A DNA stretch of 64,000 nt from Candidatus Methylumidiphilus alinenensis (GCA_003242955.1 QJPH01000314.1:1-64000); one strand, 5' to 3'; counted from the first letter of the stretch, positions 43,061-52,335 are shown. The notes: generated by a model not told the origin, from the sequence alone. Numbers and translations: made by a program.

Positions 43061-43817
43061 GTTTCCGCTTCGTTGGCTGGCTGTATGGAGCCGTAATGCA
43101 TTGGCTTGGCGCAAGTCTATCAAGACGGCGTTGTTGGGTGGCCTTGCCGAACCCTTGTTCAATTTGTTCGCATTGGGCTATGGCCTAGGCAGCTTTATCG
43201 GCAGGGTGGATGGCATTTCTTATGTCGCCTTCCTGACTGCCGGTATGATTTCAGTCAGCGCAATGAACGCCGCAACCTTCGAAGGGCTGTATCTGGCCTA
43301 CACCCGAATGGCCGTGGCAAATACCTGGGACGGTATGATGGCCAGCCCCTTGAACGTCTCCGATGTGGTGATGGGCGAACTGCTGTGGATGGCCACCAAA
43401 AGCCTGATTAGCTCAAGCCTGATTTTGCTGGTGGCTTCAAGCTTCGGACTGATCGCCAGTTGGCAGGTGTTATGGGTGTTGCCGGTCGCCTTCCTATCCG
43501 GTTTATGCTTCGGCAGCATGGCATTGGTGGTAACCTCCTACGCGCAAGGTTACGATTTTTTCGTATATTACATTTCCTTAGGGGTGACGCCGATGATTAT
43601 GCTCGGCGGCGTTTTCTTCCCGACCGCCGCCCTGCCCGATATTGTCCGCCAAAGCAGCGGCTGCCTGCCCTTATACCATGTGGTGGAGTTGGTGCGTCCC
43701 TTGGTTGCCGGCCGCTTCGATTGGCCTTTGTTGCCTCACCTCCTAGTTCCACTGGCCTACGCACTGGTTTCGACCTTGTTTGCGATTTGGCGGTTTAAGC
43801 GGAGGTTGTTGCGCTAA
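43053..43817 (+). CDS. ABC transporter permease (NodJ-like)
   Basis: A 254-aa inner-membrane subunit with six predicted helices, of the ABC-2 permease family. Landmarks: MPKFPLRWLAVWSRNALAWRKS at the start, LFNLFALGYGLGSFIGRVDG, and the ABC-2 signature ISLGVTPMIMLGGVFFPTAAL near residue 183. It overlaps the ATPase gene by 8 bp, so the pair is a translationally coupled exporter. Confidence 0.92.
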   Translation: MPKFPLRWLAVWSRNALAWRKSIKTALLGGLAEPLFNLFALGYGLGSFIGRVDGISYVAFLTAGMISVSAMNAATFEGLYLAYTRMAVANTWDGMMASPLNVSDVVMGELLWMATKSLISSSLILLVASSFGLIASWQVLWVLPVAFLSGLCFGSMALVVTSYAQGYDFFVYYISLGVTPMIMLGGVFFPTAALPDIVRQSSGCLPLYHVVELVRPLVAGRFDWPLLPHLLVPLAYALVSTLFAIWRFKRRLLR

Positions 43818-43823
43818 TTTCGC

Positions 43824-44717
43824 TTATGACCCAGTCAGCCGGAATTCAGCTTCCCGGTACTTGGCGGCGGTCTTCGCCAGTACCTCCGGGGGAAGCCTTG
43901 GACCCGGAGGGGTTTTTTCCCAATCCAGTGTTTCCAGATAGTCGCGGACGATTTGCTTGTCGAAGCTTGGTGGGCTTATGCCTACCCGGTATTCGTCCAC
44001 CGGCCAGAAACGTGAGGAATCAGGAGTCAAGACCTCGTCAATAAGGTATAATTGGCCTTTGGCATCAAGGCCAAACTCAAACTTGGTGTCGGCGATGATG
44101 ATGCCCCGCTCCAAGGCGAAGTCCGCCGCTTCACGGTAAATGTGCAGGCTGGCATCACGGACTTGTTCGGCCAACGCCTGTCCGAGCAACCCGACCGCCT
44201 TGGCAAAGTCTATGTTCTCGTCGTGGGCGCCCTGTTCCGCCTTGGTGGAAGGAGTGAATACCGGTTCCGGCAATTTTTGCGCCATTTGCAGACCCTCGGG
44301 CAGCGAAATTCCGCACACTGCCCCAATCTTTTGGTAATCTTTCCAACCTGAACCGGTCAAATAACCGCGTACCACTGCTTCCACCGGCAGTGGGCGCAGT
44401 TTTCTCACTACCATGGCCCTGCCATCCAGCAGTGCGCATTCCTCGGTATTATTGACAACGTCCTCCAGTTTAAGGCCGGATAAATGATTGGGAATGATAT
44501 GCTGCATTCTGTCGAACCAGAAATTGGAGACGGCAGTGAGTACACGGCCTTTGCCGGGAATGGGGTCGGGCAGGATGACATCAAAGGCGGAAAGCCGGTC
44601 AGTAGTGACGATGAGCATGTGCTCGTCGTCAATGTTGTAAATATCGCGCACCTTGCCACGCGCTTTCAAAGAAAGGCTGGTCAAGGCGGTTTCGTACAAA
44701 GTTATTGGAGGTTTCAT
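43824..44717 (-). CDS. purC: Phosphoribosylaminoimidazole-succinocarboxamide synthase
   Basis: About 297 aa from the ATG at 44717 ([14 protein letters not shown]), preferred over the longer frame because it matches the family N-terminus. PurC joins CAIR and aspartate in purine biosynthesis, using ATP. Motifs: [47 protein letters not shown] and [13 protein letters not shown]. The C-terminus converges on the ABC permease stop (6 bp apart), so the two transcripts overlap at the ends. Confidence 0.96.
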   Translation of the reverse strand: MKPPITLYETALTSLSLKARGKVRDIYNIDDEHMLIVTTDRLSAFDVILPDPIPGKGRVLTAVSNFWFDRMQHIIPNHLSGLKLEDVVNNTEECALLDGRAMVVRKLRPLPVEAVVRGYLTGSGWKDYQKIGAVCGISLPEGLQMAQKLPEPVFTPSTKAEQGAHDENIDFAKAVGLLGQALAEQVRDASLHIYREAADFALERGIIIADTKFEFGLDAKGQLYLIDEVLTPDSSRFWPVDEYRVGISPPSFDKQIVRDYLETLDWEKTPPGPRLPPEVLAKTAAKYREAEFRLTGS

Positions 44718-44810
44718 GTTTTGTTTCGTGGGCTGTTTAAATGAAATGCGGGTTATGATGTAGTTTGTCATGCATGTTGGCAAGAGAGAATTAGATCAGC
44801 GACTGTTTCC

Positions 44811-45629
44811 ATGAGTTGGCTCGGGAAGTTTATCGGCGGAACGTTTGGATTCCTAATGGGTGGCCCTATGGGCGCACTGTTTGGAGCGGCTGTTGGGCAT
44901 CAATTTGACCAAGGTGAGGGTCAAGGTCCGTTTCAAGCAGAGGTCGGTTCAGTAGAACAATACAAAGCCCAGATGGCTTTCTTCACTGCTGTATTCTCGG
45001 TCATGGGACATATCGCCAAGGCTGACGGGCGGGTGAACGAAGCGGAGATAGAGTTTACCCGCAAAGCCATGACACGAATGCAATTAAACGAAGATATGCG
45101 AAAAACAGCCATGCGGTTGTTCAACGAGGGCAAGCGTGTCGATTTTCCATTAGATGACGTGTTGCGGCAGTTTCGCTCCGAGTGTCAAAACCGGTTCAAC
45201 TTGCTGCGTTATTTTGTCGAGCTTCAGCTTGAACTTGCTTTGTCGGATAGTGTACTCCATGCTGCCGAAGAAAGGCTTTTGTCTCATATCTGCGAACGGC
45301 TACATTTTTCCCGCTTTGAGCTTCATGCCTTGAAAACCATGTTCGAGGCCCAATTTAGACTAGGGGGGTGGCAGCAGCAGCAAAATTATGGGAGAGTGCA
45401 GTCCGGGCGCAGGGAACCCTCCTTGGCAGATTCCTACGTTGTATTGGGATTGGACCCTTCGGCAAGCGACCAGGATATCCGCCGCGCTTACCGTCGGCTT
45501 CTGAGCCGCCACCATCCCGACAAGTTGGCAGCGCTAGGGGCGAATGAGGAAAAAGTCCGGCTTGCCAACGAGAAGACCCATGAGATTCGACAAGCCTGGG
45601 ATATCATACGCAAAGTCCGCAATCTATGA
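44811..45629 (+). CDS. djlA: Co-chaperone DjlA
   Basis: A 272-aa membrane-anchored J-protein. The N-terminal helix (FIGGTFGFLMGGPMGALFGAAVG) anchors it in the inner membrane, a TerB-like domain follows (FFTAVFSVMGHIAKADGRVN, about 50-165), and a C-terminal J-domain with a full HPD motif (RRLLSRHHPDKLAALG, about 235-250). It stimulates DnaK and affects envelope stress signalling in enterobacteria. Divergent to purC and 19 bp before yajQ. Confidence 0.95.
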   Translation: MSWLGKFIGGTFGFLMGGPMGALFGAAVGHQFDQGEGQGPFQAEVGSVEQYKAQMAFFTAVFSVMGHIAKADGRVNEAEIEFTRKAMTRMQLNEDMRKTAMRLFNEGKRVDFPLDDVLRQFRSECQNRFNLLRYFVELQLELALSDSVLHAAEERLLSHICERLHFSRFELHALKTMFEAQFRLGGWQQQQNYGRVQSGRREPSLADSYVVLGLDPSASDQDIRRAYRRLLSRHHPDKLAALGANEEKVRLANEKTHEIRQAWDIIRKVRNL

Positions 45630-45648
45630 ATTTTTGAGGAAAAACTGA

Positions 45649-46131
45649 ATGCCTTCATTCGACATTGTTTCAGAAGTCAACTTGCATGAAGCCGCCAACG
45701 CAGTGGATCAAGCCAGTCGCGAGGTGAATACACGTTTTGACTTTAAGGGTTCGGGGGCAAAGTACGAACTGACTGAATCCGTGATTACTTTAACCGCTGA
45801 AAACGACTTCCAGCTACAGCAAATGATGGATATCCTCCATCTGAAACTTGCCAAACGCGATGTTGATATCGCAAGCCTCAAAGCCGACGATCCGCAGATT
45901 AGCGGCAGACAGGCTAAACAGACGGTCACGCTAATTCAAGGTATAGACACCACTTTGGCTAGAAAAGTTGTTAAACTCATCAAAGACAACAAAATGAAAG
46001 TGCAGGCTGCAATAAATGGCGACAAAATAAGGGTGAGCGGCAAGAAACGGGACGATTTGCAGGAATGCATGTCCATGTTGCGCACAGGAGAATTTGAACA
46101 GCCGTTGCAGTTCAATAATTTCAGGGATTAG
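45649..46131 (+). CDS. yajQ: YajQ family nucleotide-binding protein
   Basis: A 160-aa protein of two ferredoxin-like domains (MPSFDIVSEVNLHEAANAVD, FKGSGAKYELTESVITLTAE). Some members bind cyclic di-GMP and act as transcription co-factors. The GSGA(K/E)YEL motif is typical. Full length. It follows djlA closely and is probably in the same transcript. Confidence 0.94.
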   Translation: MPSFDIVSEVNLHEAANAVDQASREVNTRFDFKGSGAKYELTESVITLTAENDFQLQQMMDILHLKLAKRDVDIASLKADDPQISGRQAKQTVTLIQGIDTTLARKVVKLIKDNKMKVQAAINGDKIRVSGKKRDDLQECMSMLRTGEFEQPLQFNNFRD

Positions 46132-46223
46132 ACTTTATGTGACCACGTTTTATTGGATTACGCTCGCCAAGCGGTTTCATCTGGGCTACAGCGGGATTCA
46201 ACGGCACGGAACGTTACATCAGT

Positions 46224-46366
46224 TACAGCGTTATATATATATTAATTGCTTAATGTACATCCATGTCGGCAAAGGGTTGCCGACCTACTGCGTGAAGGGC
46301 CGTAGGGCGGCAACCCTTTGCCGCCAACGATAAACAAAGTAATCAATCGACATTAAAAACGCTGTA
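46224..46366. mobile_element. 143-bp TACAGCG inverted-repeat element
   Basis: Ends TACAGCGTTATATATATATT (46224) and CATTAAAAACGCTGTA (ending 46366) are inverted relatives that share TACAGCGTT and an AAT-rich part. Inside is a GGCAAAGGGTTGCC / GGCAACCCTTTGCC hairpin. The same TTAAAAACGCTGTA end occurs at 53132-53145, beside another hairpin. Confidence 0.6.
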
Positions 46367-46400
46367 TTTGAAAAAATATTTAATATAAATAGAGATATCA

Positions 46401-47549
46401 ATGACATTTAGTAAATCAAAATTGACACGCATAGGCGTTTTTTATGATGGTAATTATTTCTTTCATGTCAGCAATTACTACCAATACCAACATGAGCGGA
46501 AGGCCAGAATTAGTATTGATGGGTTGCATGAATTCATCAGGCATCAAGTAGCCGAGGCCGAAGGGGAAGATGTAAAATACTGCCAAATCGTCGATGCGCA
46601 TTATTTCCGAGGGCGACCTCGCGCACAAGAGGCAGAAGCTCGGGGCTTGTTACTTCGCGAACGCCAATTCGATGACATACTGATGCGGGAAGGTGTTATC
46701 ACCCATTATTTGCCTTTGGGACCGGATGGCGAGAAAGGCATTGATGTGTGGCTTGCCTTGGAAACATATGAACTGGCTATTTACAAGCGTTTCGACGTTA
46801 TCGTATTAATTGCCTGCGACGGAGACTTCCTGCCACTGGTACGAAAACTAAACGCACTCGGTGCAAGGGTAATGTTGCTTGGATGGGGGTTTTCGTATAT
46901 CGACCAAAGCGGGAAGGATAGGGAGACGCGGACTGCCCAAGTACTTCTGGAAGAGGTCACATACCCGGTATTGATGCACCATATCATTGATGACCGCTCA
47001 CGCAAGGGGGATCAAAGGATCGATCAATTATTTGTGCCGCACAAGGAAACTGGCTCTTACCAAAAGCCGATGGAAATGAAAAAATCCCAGGCCCTGGTCG
47101 CGCCAGCTTTGTCTGCCGGTCCGTCTAATGGCATGGCACCAATCAATGTCAGGACAACAGTAGATGCCCAGACTGTGGCTGAAGCCCCTGCCGCAGCCGA
47201 TATTACAGCTACAGCCGATACTTTGGCTAGAGACGATGGACCGCCCTCGTCCGATTCAGAAGCCAGCCCCGGTAATTTATCCACAGCCAATGGCCCGACA
47301 TCAACCCTCAGTATTACGCCTACTCTGACTGGCACTCTATCAAATGGTGTTTTGGTGGGGAAAATTCAGGCTTTGCGGGAAGGATTTGGCTTTATTACCC
47401 CTAACGACGGAAGTGGAAACCTTTTCTTTTTCCATGCTTCAGTATTAAATGCGGACTTCAACGAACTGCGCGTGGGCGACGAAGTGACCTACAAAATCGG
47501 CAATAACGACAAAGGGATTTGCGCGGTGGATGTTGAGATTATGGTCTAG
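46401..47549 (+). CDS. NYN-domain ribonuclease-like protein with C-terminal cold-shock domain
   Basis: A 382-aa cytoplasmic protein. Residues about 10-190 form a PIN-like NYN domain: IGVFYDGNYFF (Asp16), ALETYELAIYKRFDVIVLIACDGDFLPLVRKL with acidic residues of the nuclease site. A low-complexity linker (about 215-310, Ala/Thr/Ser-rich) leads to a cold-shock/S1-like domain at the C-terminus (VGKIQALREGFGFITPNDGS, FFFHASVLNADF) that should bind RNA. Combining a predicted RNase with an RNA-binding OB domain suggests RNA processing or decay. Alone, preceded by a small repeat element. Confidence 0.88.
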   Translation: MTFSKSKLTRIGVFYDGNYFFHVSNYYQYQHERKARISIDGLHEFIRHQVAEAEGEDVKYCQIVDAHYFRGRPRAQEAEARGLLLRERQFDDILMREGVITHYLPLGPDGEKGIDVWLALETYELAIYKRFDVIVLIACDGDFLPLVRKLNALGARVMLLGWGFSYIDQSGKDRETRTAQVLLEEVTYPVLMHHIIDDRSRKGDQRIDQLFVPHKETGSYQKPMEMKKSQALVAPALSAGPSNGMAPINVRTTVDAQTVAEAPAAADITATADTLARDDGPPSSDSEASPGNLSTANGPTSTLSITPTLTGTLSNGVLVGKIQALREGFGFITPNDGSGNLFFFHASVLNADFNELRVGDEVTYKIGNNDKGICAVDVEIMV

Positions 47550-47727
47550 TACCGCGTTTTCAATAGCAAATTTTTGCTCGTTCCCAAGCTCCTGCTTGGG
47601 AATAGGGTTTTTGAAGCTCCCGCTTCTCTAAGAACAGCCAAGCTGGAGTTTGCAAGAAAAGAGTTCCCAAGCCGGAAAAGTCGTCGTTTCGGCAGGGATG
47701 CCGAAATCCAGGCAATGGACGGTAACT

Positions 47728-47896
47728 AAGTAGGTGACCATATATTTTTTAACTTTTTGGCTGGCAGGTAGTTGAGCCGTTCGTGGTGAGCTTGTCGAAC
47801 CATGAACGGTTTAACCGACCATCCTTCGACAGGCTCAGGACGAACGGTTAAGCCTTATTTCCTAGTTGTTAAAAAACTTATGAACATCTACTTAGT
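47728..47896. mobile_element. Inverted-repeat element with CTAAGTAG ends
   Basis: CTAAGTAGGTGACCATATAT (47728) and its relative ACTTATGAACATCTACTTAG (ending 47896) are imperfect inverted repeats of about 28 bp. TA is present at both edges. The element interrupts a repeat that is continuous at about 30673-30710 (GGACGGTAACCACTCGG..). Confidence 0.6.
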
Positions 47897-48068
47897 CGGT
47901 TGTGCAAATGCTTGATTCAGGTAACATGCCATCCTGTAGCTTCATGTTCGCGGTTTCTGGGGCATCTGTCGTGGCCCCGGTTTTGCCATCCTTGGACGCT
48001 GGATTTCGGCATCCCTGCCGAAATGACGGGACTCCAATACTTGTGTATAAGGATGAGAGCCGGAGCTT

Positions 48069-48213
48069 CACTGCCTTTAAGTTAAGCCGTCATACCGGCA
48101 TGGATTGCCGGTATCCAGAACACAGGGAGGTGAATCTAGCCCGCCATCCATGGCCTTTGGGTTCCGGCATTCCCTGCCGGAACGACGGGTTTTTCCTTAA
48201 CTTAATGGCAGTG
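48069..48213. mobile_element. CACTGCC-type inverted-repeat element, copy 2
   Basis: Ends CACTGCCTTTAAGTTAAG (48069-48086) and CTTAACTTAATGGCAGTG (48196-48213). The 11-bp AGCCGGAGCTT is directly repeated outside (48058-48068, 48214-48224), a perfect target duplication. The interior carries a CGTCATACCGGCATGGATTG palindrome. Confidence 0.88.
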
Positions 48214-48281
48214 AGCCGGAGCTTGGGAACCAGCCTGACTTCTTTCGGGAAGTTGTTTTTGACCAAATCCTAACCATAAAG

Positions 48282-49310
48282 ATGCCCGACCATCACAAGG
48301 ACACCCTGTTAGCCGACTGGCGACAGCGCGCAATCGATTTCGAGCAGGAAATCAAGCAAATCGTACTCGGTTTGGACTGCGCGGTTCGCCACATCACCTT
48401 GGCGATTTTCGCCCGTGGACATGTGCTGCTGGAAGGCGATGTCGGCGTAGGCAAGACGACCTTATTGCGCGCCGTGGCCTGTGGACTGGGCGGTGCGTAT
48501 GAGCGCATCGAGGGGACCATCGACTTGATGCCGACTGATCTGGTCTATCACACCTATATTAACGAATCCGGCAAACCGCAAGTCGATCCCGGACCCATCC
48601 TAAAGCACGGCGAAGCCTTGTCGGTGTTTTTTTTCAACGAGGTCAACCGCGCCCGCCCACAAGTCCACTCCCTATTGCTGCGGGTCATGGCCGAGCGTAG
48701 CGTCACTGCTTTCAACCGGGAGTATTTTTTTCCGCATTTGCTGGTGTTCGCCGACCGCAACCGGGTGGAAAAAGAGGAAACCTTTGAGATTCCGTCAGCG
48801 GCCCGAGACCGCTTCACGATGGAATTGCACATAGAGACTCCAAACGACCCGGCCTTGCAACGCCAACTAATGTTTAACCCGAAATTCCACGACGTGGACC
48901 GGTTGATTGATTCCATCCGTCCCGGTATATTGCCTTATGCCCAAATCAGCGACATAGCCCAGGCCATCCAGCATGAGATTCAAGCCAGCCCCACACTACA
49001 AGACTACGCCTTGGCACTGTGGCAGGCGACCCGCAAGCCGAAGGATTTCGGTGTCAAGCTGGACGGCGTGGACATGGGCCGGCTGATCTTGGCCGGTGCC
49101 AGCGCCCGCGGCATGAGCCTGATGATGCGCACCGCCCGCGCCAACGCCTGGTTTTCCGGGCGCGGTTATTTGACACCGGAAGACATCCATTCGGTATTCC
49201 GTGAAACCGTCGCCCACCGGGTGTTCTTCACGCCGGTTTATGAAATGCGGCGGGAGGCGATAGCCGGGGAGTTGATAGGGCAGATTTTTGAAAAAGTGGC
49301 GGTGCCTTGA
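48282..49310 (+). CDS. MoxR-family AAA+ ATPase (MxaR-like)
   Basis: A 342-aa AAA+ ATPase. Walker A GDVGVGKTT (about 53-61). Walker B reads VFFFNEVNRARPQVHSLLLR where most MoxR proteins have DE, so the first acidic residue is Asn here. Sensor/arginine-finger region: FADRNRVEKEETFEIPSAA. MoxR proteins assist cofactor insertion in partner enzymes such as methanol dehydrogenase. The sequence recalls the MxaR branch, but no mxa, von Willebrand or DUF58 partner genes are nearby. The start follows CATAAAG; a solo gene surrounded by repeats. Confidence 0.85.
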   Translation: MPDHHKDTLLADWRQRAIDFEQEIKQIVLGLDCAVRHITLAIFARGHVLLEGDVGVGKTTLLRAVACGLGGAYERIEGTIDLMPTDLVYHTYINESGKPQVDPGPILKHGEALSVFFFNEVNRARPQVHSLLLRVMAERSVTAFNREYFFPHLLVFADRNRVEKEETFEIPSAARDRFTMELHIETPNDPALQRQLMFNPKFHDVDRLIDSIRPGILPYAQISDIAQAIQHEIQASPTLQDYALALWQATRKPKDFGVKLDGVDMGRLILAGASARGMSLMMRTARANAWFSGRGYLTPEDIHSVFRETVAHRVFFTPVYEMRREAIAGELIGQIFEKVAVP

Positions 49311-49416
49311 TTGATTGCTCCATTTTCCACCCATACACGCGACATGCCCAGCACAAGGGTAAAACGCCGATCCAACGCAGCCAACACAATGCAGCCGAAG
49401 CCCCGGAGAGTCTATG

Positions 49417-49516
49417 CATGGCTCAACTTGAAAACCAGGAAACCGGGACATACCACGGCTATCCAATGCCTGAATCAGACCCTATGGCTGCTGAAATCGT
49501 TAAGATATGGAATAAG
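49417..49516 (+). other. Short open frame of doubtful status
   Basis: The frame starting at 49417 reads MAQLENQETGTYHGYPMPES and stays protein-like to about 49516 (MAAEIVKIWNKE), then overlaps the opposite-strand gene. It may be the start of a decayed gene. No family recognised. Confidence 0.2.
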
Positions 49517-49532
49517 GAAAAAATTTCCTTTT

Positions 49533-49820
49533 TCATTCCACATTTGGCTTGTCTGTTTGTTCCACTTGCAAACGTTCATAGATGCTACGGGCCTCGTGTG
49601 GCATATCCTGTTGTTCATATTCTTCTGCAAGCTCCATCAATCGGCAACGGGCTTCTTGTCCCTCAATGGAATCCGCATTTCGTTCGGCTAACTCATAATA
49701 CAGTTCAATGGCCTGATGCGGTGATCCGTTGCCTCGGTAGTCATTGGCCATCTGAAGCAGATTGCTTAACAGCGGCAGGACGACCTCCGATTCGCTGTTT
49801 ACTTCGTATACGGTACTCAT
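49533..49820 (-). CDS. Small TPR-like protein
   Basis: About 95 aa from the ATG at 49820 (MSTVYEVNSESEVVLPLLSN). It contains two to three helices with a TPR-type pattern (QAIELYYELAERNADSIEGQ, EARSIYERLQ). Preferred start because of its better N-terminus; a longer frame adds six residues. No signal. Function unknown. Probably a monocistronic gene ahead of the universal stress genes on the same strand. Confidence 0.55.
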   Translation of the reverse strand: MSTVYEVNSESEVVLPLLSNLLQMANDYRGNGSPHQAIELYYELAERNADSIEGQEARCRLMELAEEYEQQDMPHEARSIYERLQVEQTDKPNVE

Positions 49821-49936
49821 GGTTTTCTCTCCGGTCAAGATTTAGCGGTAAATTTGATTGTATGGATTCGATTCTCTGAAGGCAAAAAAAGCTGATGCGG
49901 TTCACCGCGTTTACACTATTCTGCTGCTCAATCACC

Positions 49937-49965
49937 AAAAAAAGCCGGATGGCGGTCCATCCGGC
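49937..49965 (-). terminator. Rho-independent terminator after the USP pair
   Basis: GCCGGATGG and CCATCCGGC with a CGGT loop, followed on the minus strand by seven T. It lies about 90 bp after the stop at 50055. Confidence 0.85.
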
Positions 49966-50054
49966 AATCGAGGGCAGGGTAGGCAGGAACTATATAAGTA
50001 ATGATAAAGCAAAAAACACTCCATCGTCTGTGCGCTAACGCACAAAGATTGTTT

Positions 50055-50525
50055 TTATCGGCTACCAAACCGAAGCGATTGTGCATGTCCATTCACTCCA
50101 AATAAGCCAAATACAATTACCCCCAAGACAAAGATAGCAGCTTGGGCTAATTCTAGGCCTTTTGGTACCGGGATGACGCTCAGCAGTAACGCCAACACGA
50201 CGAGCGACGGCACCAAGCCAAACACGATAATCAACGCGATGATAAAGACGGGTTGTTCCGCTCCGGTTGGTTTGGTATGTGCAAAACCGGAAACAACTTT
50301 AATGATGGTTTGACCAAATAGAACTGCCGAACCAAACGATAATTCTGGAGATTCAATAATCGCGAATAGCGATCTGCCGACGCTCACGTCTACGATTGAA
50401 ATCACCACCAAGGGAAGCACAATGAACAGCAAATCCCCCAATATGGCGTACATTGCAGCTTTTCGATGAACCTTATGAGTTTCATCAACGATGACAGCTG
50501 CGGGTGCGGAGGGTTCCTTAGTCAT
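50055..50525 (-). CDS. Membrane protein paired with the USP gene
   Basis: A 156-aa protein with four predicted membrane helices (about residues 25-45, 60-80, 88-115 and 125-148) and short charged ends. No named family. It overlaps the universal stress protein gene by 8 bp (50518-50525), so the two are coupled. A role as membrane partner of that protein is inference. Confidence 0.65.
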   Translation of the reverse strand: MTKEPSAPAAVIVDETHKVHRKAAMYAILGDLLFIVLPLVVISIVDVSVGRSLFAIIESPELSFGSAVLFGQTIIKVVSGFAHTKPTGAEQPVFIIALIIVFGLVPSLVVLALLLSVIPVPKGLELAQAAIFVLGVIVFGLFGVNGHAQSLRFGSR

Positions 50526-51882
50526 TCAACCCCGTCATCATGGCTAATAAATCCGCTAGATTTCCAACCGTTTTTTTCGTTGGCATGGCGTGTTCATGAA
50601 CCACTAAAATGGGTACTCCAGAGTCATGCAGAATGGCTTTGGTGACACTGGGATGAATCAATTGAGCAAATCCCATACGACCATGGGAACTCATCGCGAT
50701 AAGCTGTGGCTTATGGGTTTTCACGTAATCCAGAATTCCAGCTTCCACATTTGTAGCTTTAGATTTAACCGTGATTAGCCGGATTCCCAAGGAACGAAAC
50801 GCCATTTCCAGCCCATCAAGCGCATCGGAAGCCTTAAGGTGGTGTTCAAATGTCGTCTCCACCGTCAGAACCGTAATGTTGGGTTTGGCAGTTTGTAGGA
50901 TATCCTTGAGAACGAGGAATACTGGAAGGGATTCCGGGCTGAAATCCGTCGTGATTAAAATCTCCTTTGGCAAACTGGGTTCGGCTTTTGGTTCACACAC
51001 CACGATCACAGGCGTTCGTGAGGCATGAAGCAGCGTTTCGGTAAATGAACCATTAATCAACCTAGCCGATAAGGATTGTTTGTGTGCGACCAACACAATC
51101 AACTTAGCAGAGATAGCCTCGCTTAACTGGACGATTTGCTTAACGGGGTCGCCATGCAGAACATGAAACTCCACATGTTCCCTGTTAGCAATGGGTATGA
51201 TTTGCATTAGCCTGGCAAACTCGTTGAACGCCCAACGTTCGACAATTTCCATTGCAAGCGGCAGAACCGCTATCCATGGCAATTGGCTCCAGTGGTAAGC
51301 GGTTTTTATGCTGATGTTCTCAAAAGCCGGATGCACCGCAATCAAATCCGACGGTGTCAGAGATTCTGGAGGGAATGCATTTTCCAAATCCATGCAATAA
51401 ACAAGCTTTAGCCTGTCATTGGGTTTTGTCCACACCAAAGCCAAACGGAGTGTCAACTCTGAATTGGAAGAAAAATCGACAGGTACGACGATATTTCTAC
51501 CCATTGCCGAAGCAGGGACTAAATTGCCCCTGGTTGCCAGCTTCACCCTAGCCAGTTTTGTTGCTGCCAATTTCGCCGCTACCACGAGCTCCGACGCGAT
51601 TAGCTCCGACGCGACTAACTCCTTCGCTGCCAGCTCTGCCACGGCCGGATCCGGAGCACTTCTCATCGGCGATTTTATTTCGCTGGATTCTGTATCTTTC
51701 GTTGCGGGAAGTGATTGGCGGTTTTTTTTCCTAAAGAAAGCAAATGCCAAAAGAATCACGGCAAGCCCTACGGCTATATAGCGATCATTGAACGAAAGAT
51801 CATCTGCGGCTAACACGACAGTAGTGCCTGACCAGAAAACTGTCAACACTGCCCATATCTGCATCGATTTCTGTCTAAACAT
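50518..51882 (-). CDS. Universal stress protein with two USP domains and a membrane anchor
   Basis: A 454-aa protein. An N-terminal hydrophobic start and a helix (about residues 35-50, YIAVGLAVILLAFAFF) are followed by an Ala/Lys/Leu-rich linker (AVAELAAKELVASELIASEL) and two USP domains: about 130-295 (NIVVPVDFSSNSELTLRLAL, ending LLHASRTPVIVVCE) and about 305-430 (EILITTDFSPESLPVFLVLK, AMSSHGRMGFAQLIHPSVTK). Nucleotide-binding Gly motifs are only partly visible in the second domain. Start ATG follows AAGGTGAAAAACC. Likely acts at the inner membrane under stress. Confidence 0.85.
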   Translation of the reverse strand: MFRQKSMQIWAVLTVFWSGTTVVLAADDLSFNDRYIAVGLAVILLAFAFFRKKNRQSLPATKDTESSEIKSPMRSAPDPAVAELAAKELVASELIASELVVAAKLAATKLARVKLATRGNLVPASAMGRNIVVPVDFSSNSELTLRLALVWTKPNDRLKLVYCMDLENAFPPESLTPSDLIAVHPAFENISIKTAYHWSQLPWIAVLPLAMEIVERWAFNEFARLMQIIPIANREHVEFHVLHGDPVKQIVQLSEAISAKLIVLVAHKQSLSARLINGSFTETLLHASRTPVIVVCEPKAEPSLPKEILITTDFSPESLPVFLVLKDILQTAKPNITVLTVETTFEHHLKASDALDGLEMAFRSLGIRLITVKSKATNVEAGILDYVKTHKPQLIAMSSHGRMGFAQLIHPSVTKAILHDSGVPILVVHEHAMPTKKTVGNLADLLAMMTGLND

Positions 51883-51977
51883 GGTTTTTCACCTTAACTC
51901 AATGGGTTTCCGTTTATCTCAAGTGTAAAAAGAAGCCGACATAGCCAGCTTCTTTTTGAGTGCAAACCACTATTCGT

Positions 51978-52220
51978 TCACTTGCCCTGCGGGGCCTTCC
52001 AAGGCAGGTATCCGGGTGGATAGGCCGCAGGCGATGCTGCCGGGGCGGCAACTGCTGCTGGTACGGCGGCTACAGGTTGGGCTACATCGGGTACTGCCGT
52101 CGGCACTACGGATGCAGCAGCGATGGGTGGCGCGGCTTCCGCGGCAGCCGGCTTTTCTTCGGCCAAACCGGCTAACGGCAAAGACAAGAGCAAAATAAAT
52201 CCAACAACTAATTTCCGCAT
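51978..52220 (-). CDS. Small exported Ala/Pro-rich protein
   Basis: An 80-aa protein: signal peptide (MRKLVVGFILLLSLPLAGLA), then a mature part almost entirely of Ala, Pro and Val, ending YPPGYLPWKAPQGK. The start has an ideal AAGGAG site eight bases before. No domain can be recognised. It may be a cell-envelope linker or small periplasmic peptide. Upstream of the USP operon on the same strand with about 95 bp between. Confidence 0.7.
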   Translation of the reverse strand: MRKLVVGFILLLSLPLAGLAEEKPAAAEAAPPIAAASVVPTAVPDVAQPVAAVPAAVAAPAASPAAYPPGYLPWKAPQGK

Positions 52221-52335
52221 GATCGAACTCCTTAAGTAATGAGTATTTCTAGGATGGTTATTGCCAACGATTATGGCACTATCTTTATACTACTTCCCCA
52301 TTAAGGAAGTCTGTTCGATACCGCACAGAAACCAC

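Larger units (their letters stand above)
47550..48281. repeat. Intergenic cluster of nested repeats
   Basis: Built from GTTCCCAAGCTCC modules (from 47580), a TCGTTTCGGCAGGGATGCCG palindrome (47686-47725), an inverted-repeat element with CTAAGTAGGTGACCATA ends (47728-47896) enclosing a TTCGACAGGCTCAGGA palindrome, a reverse CATTTCGGCAGGGAT palindrome (about 47999-48028), and a CACTGCC-type element (48069-48213). No gene. Confidence 0.85.
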
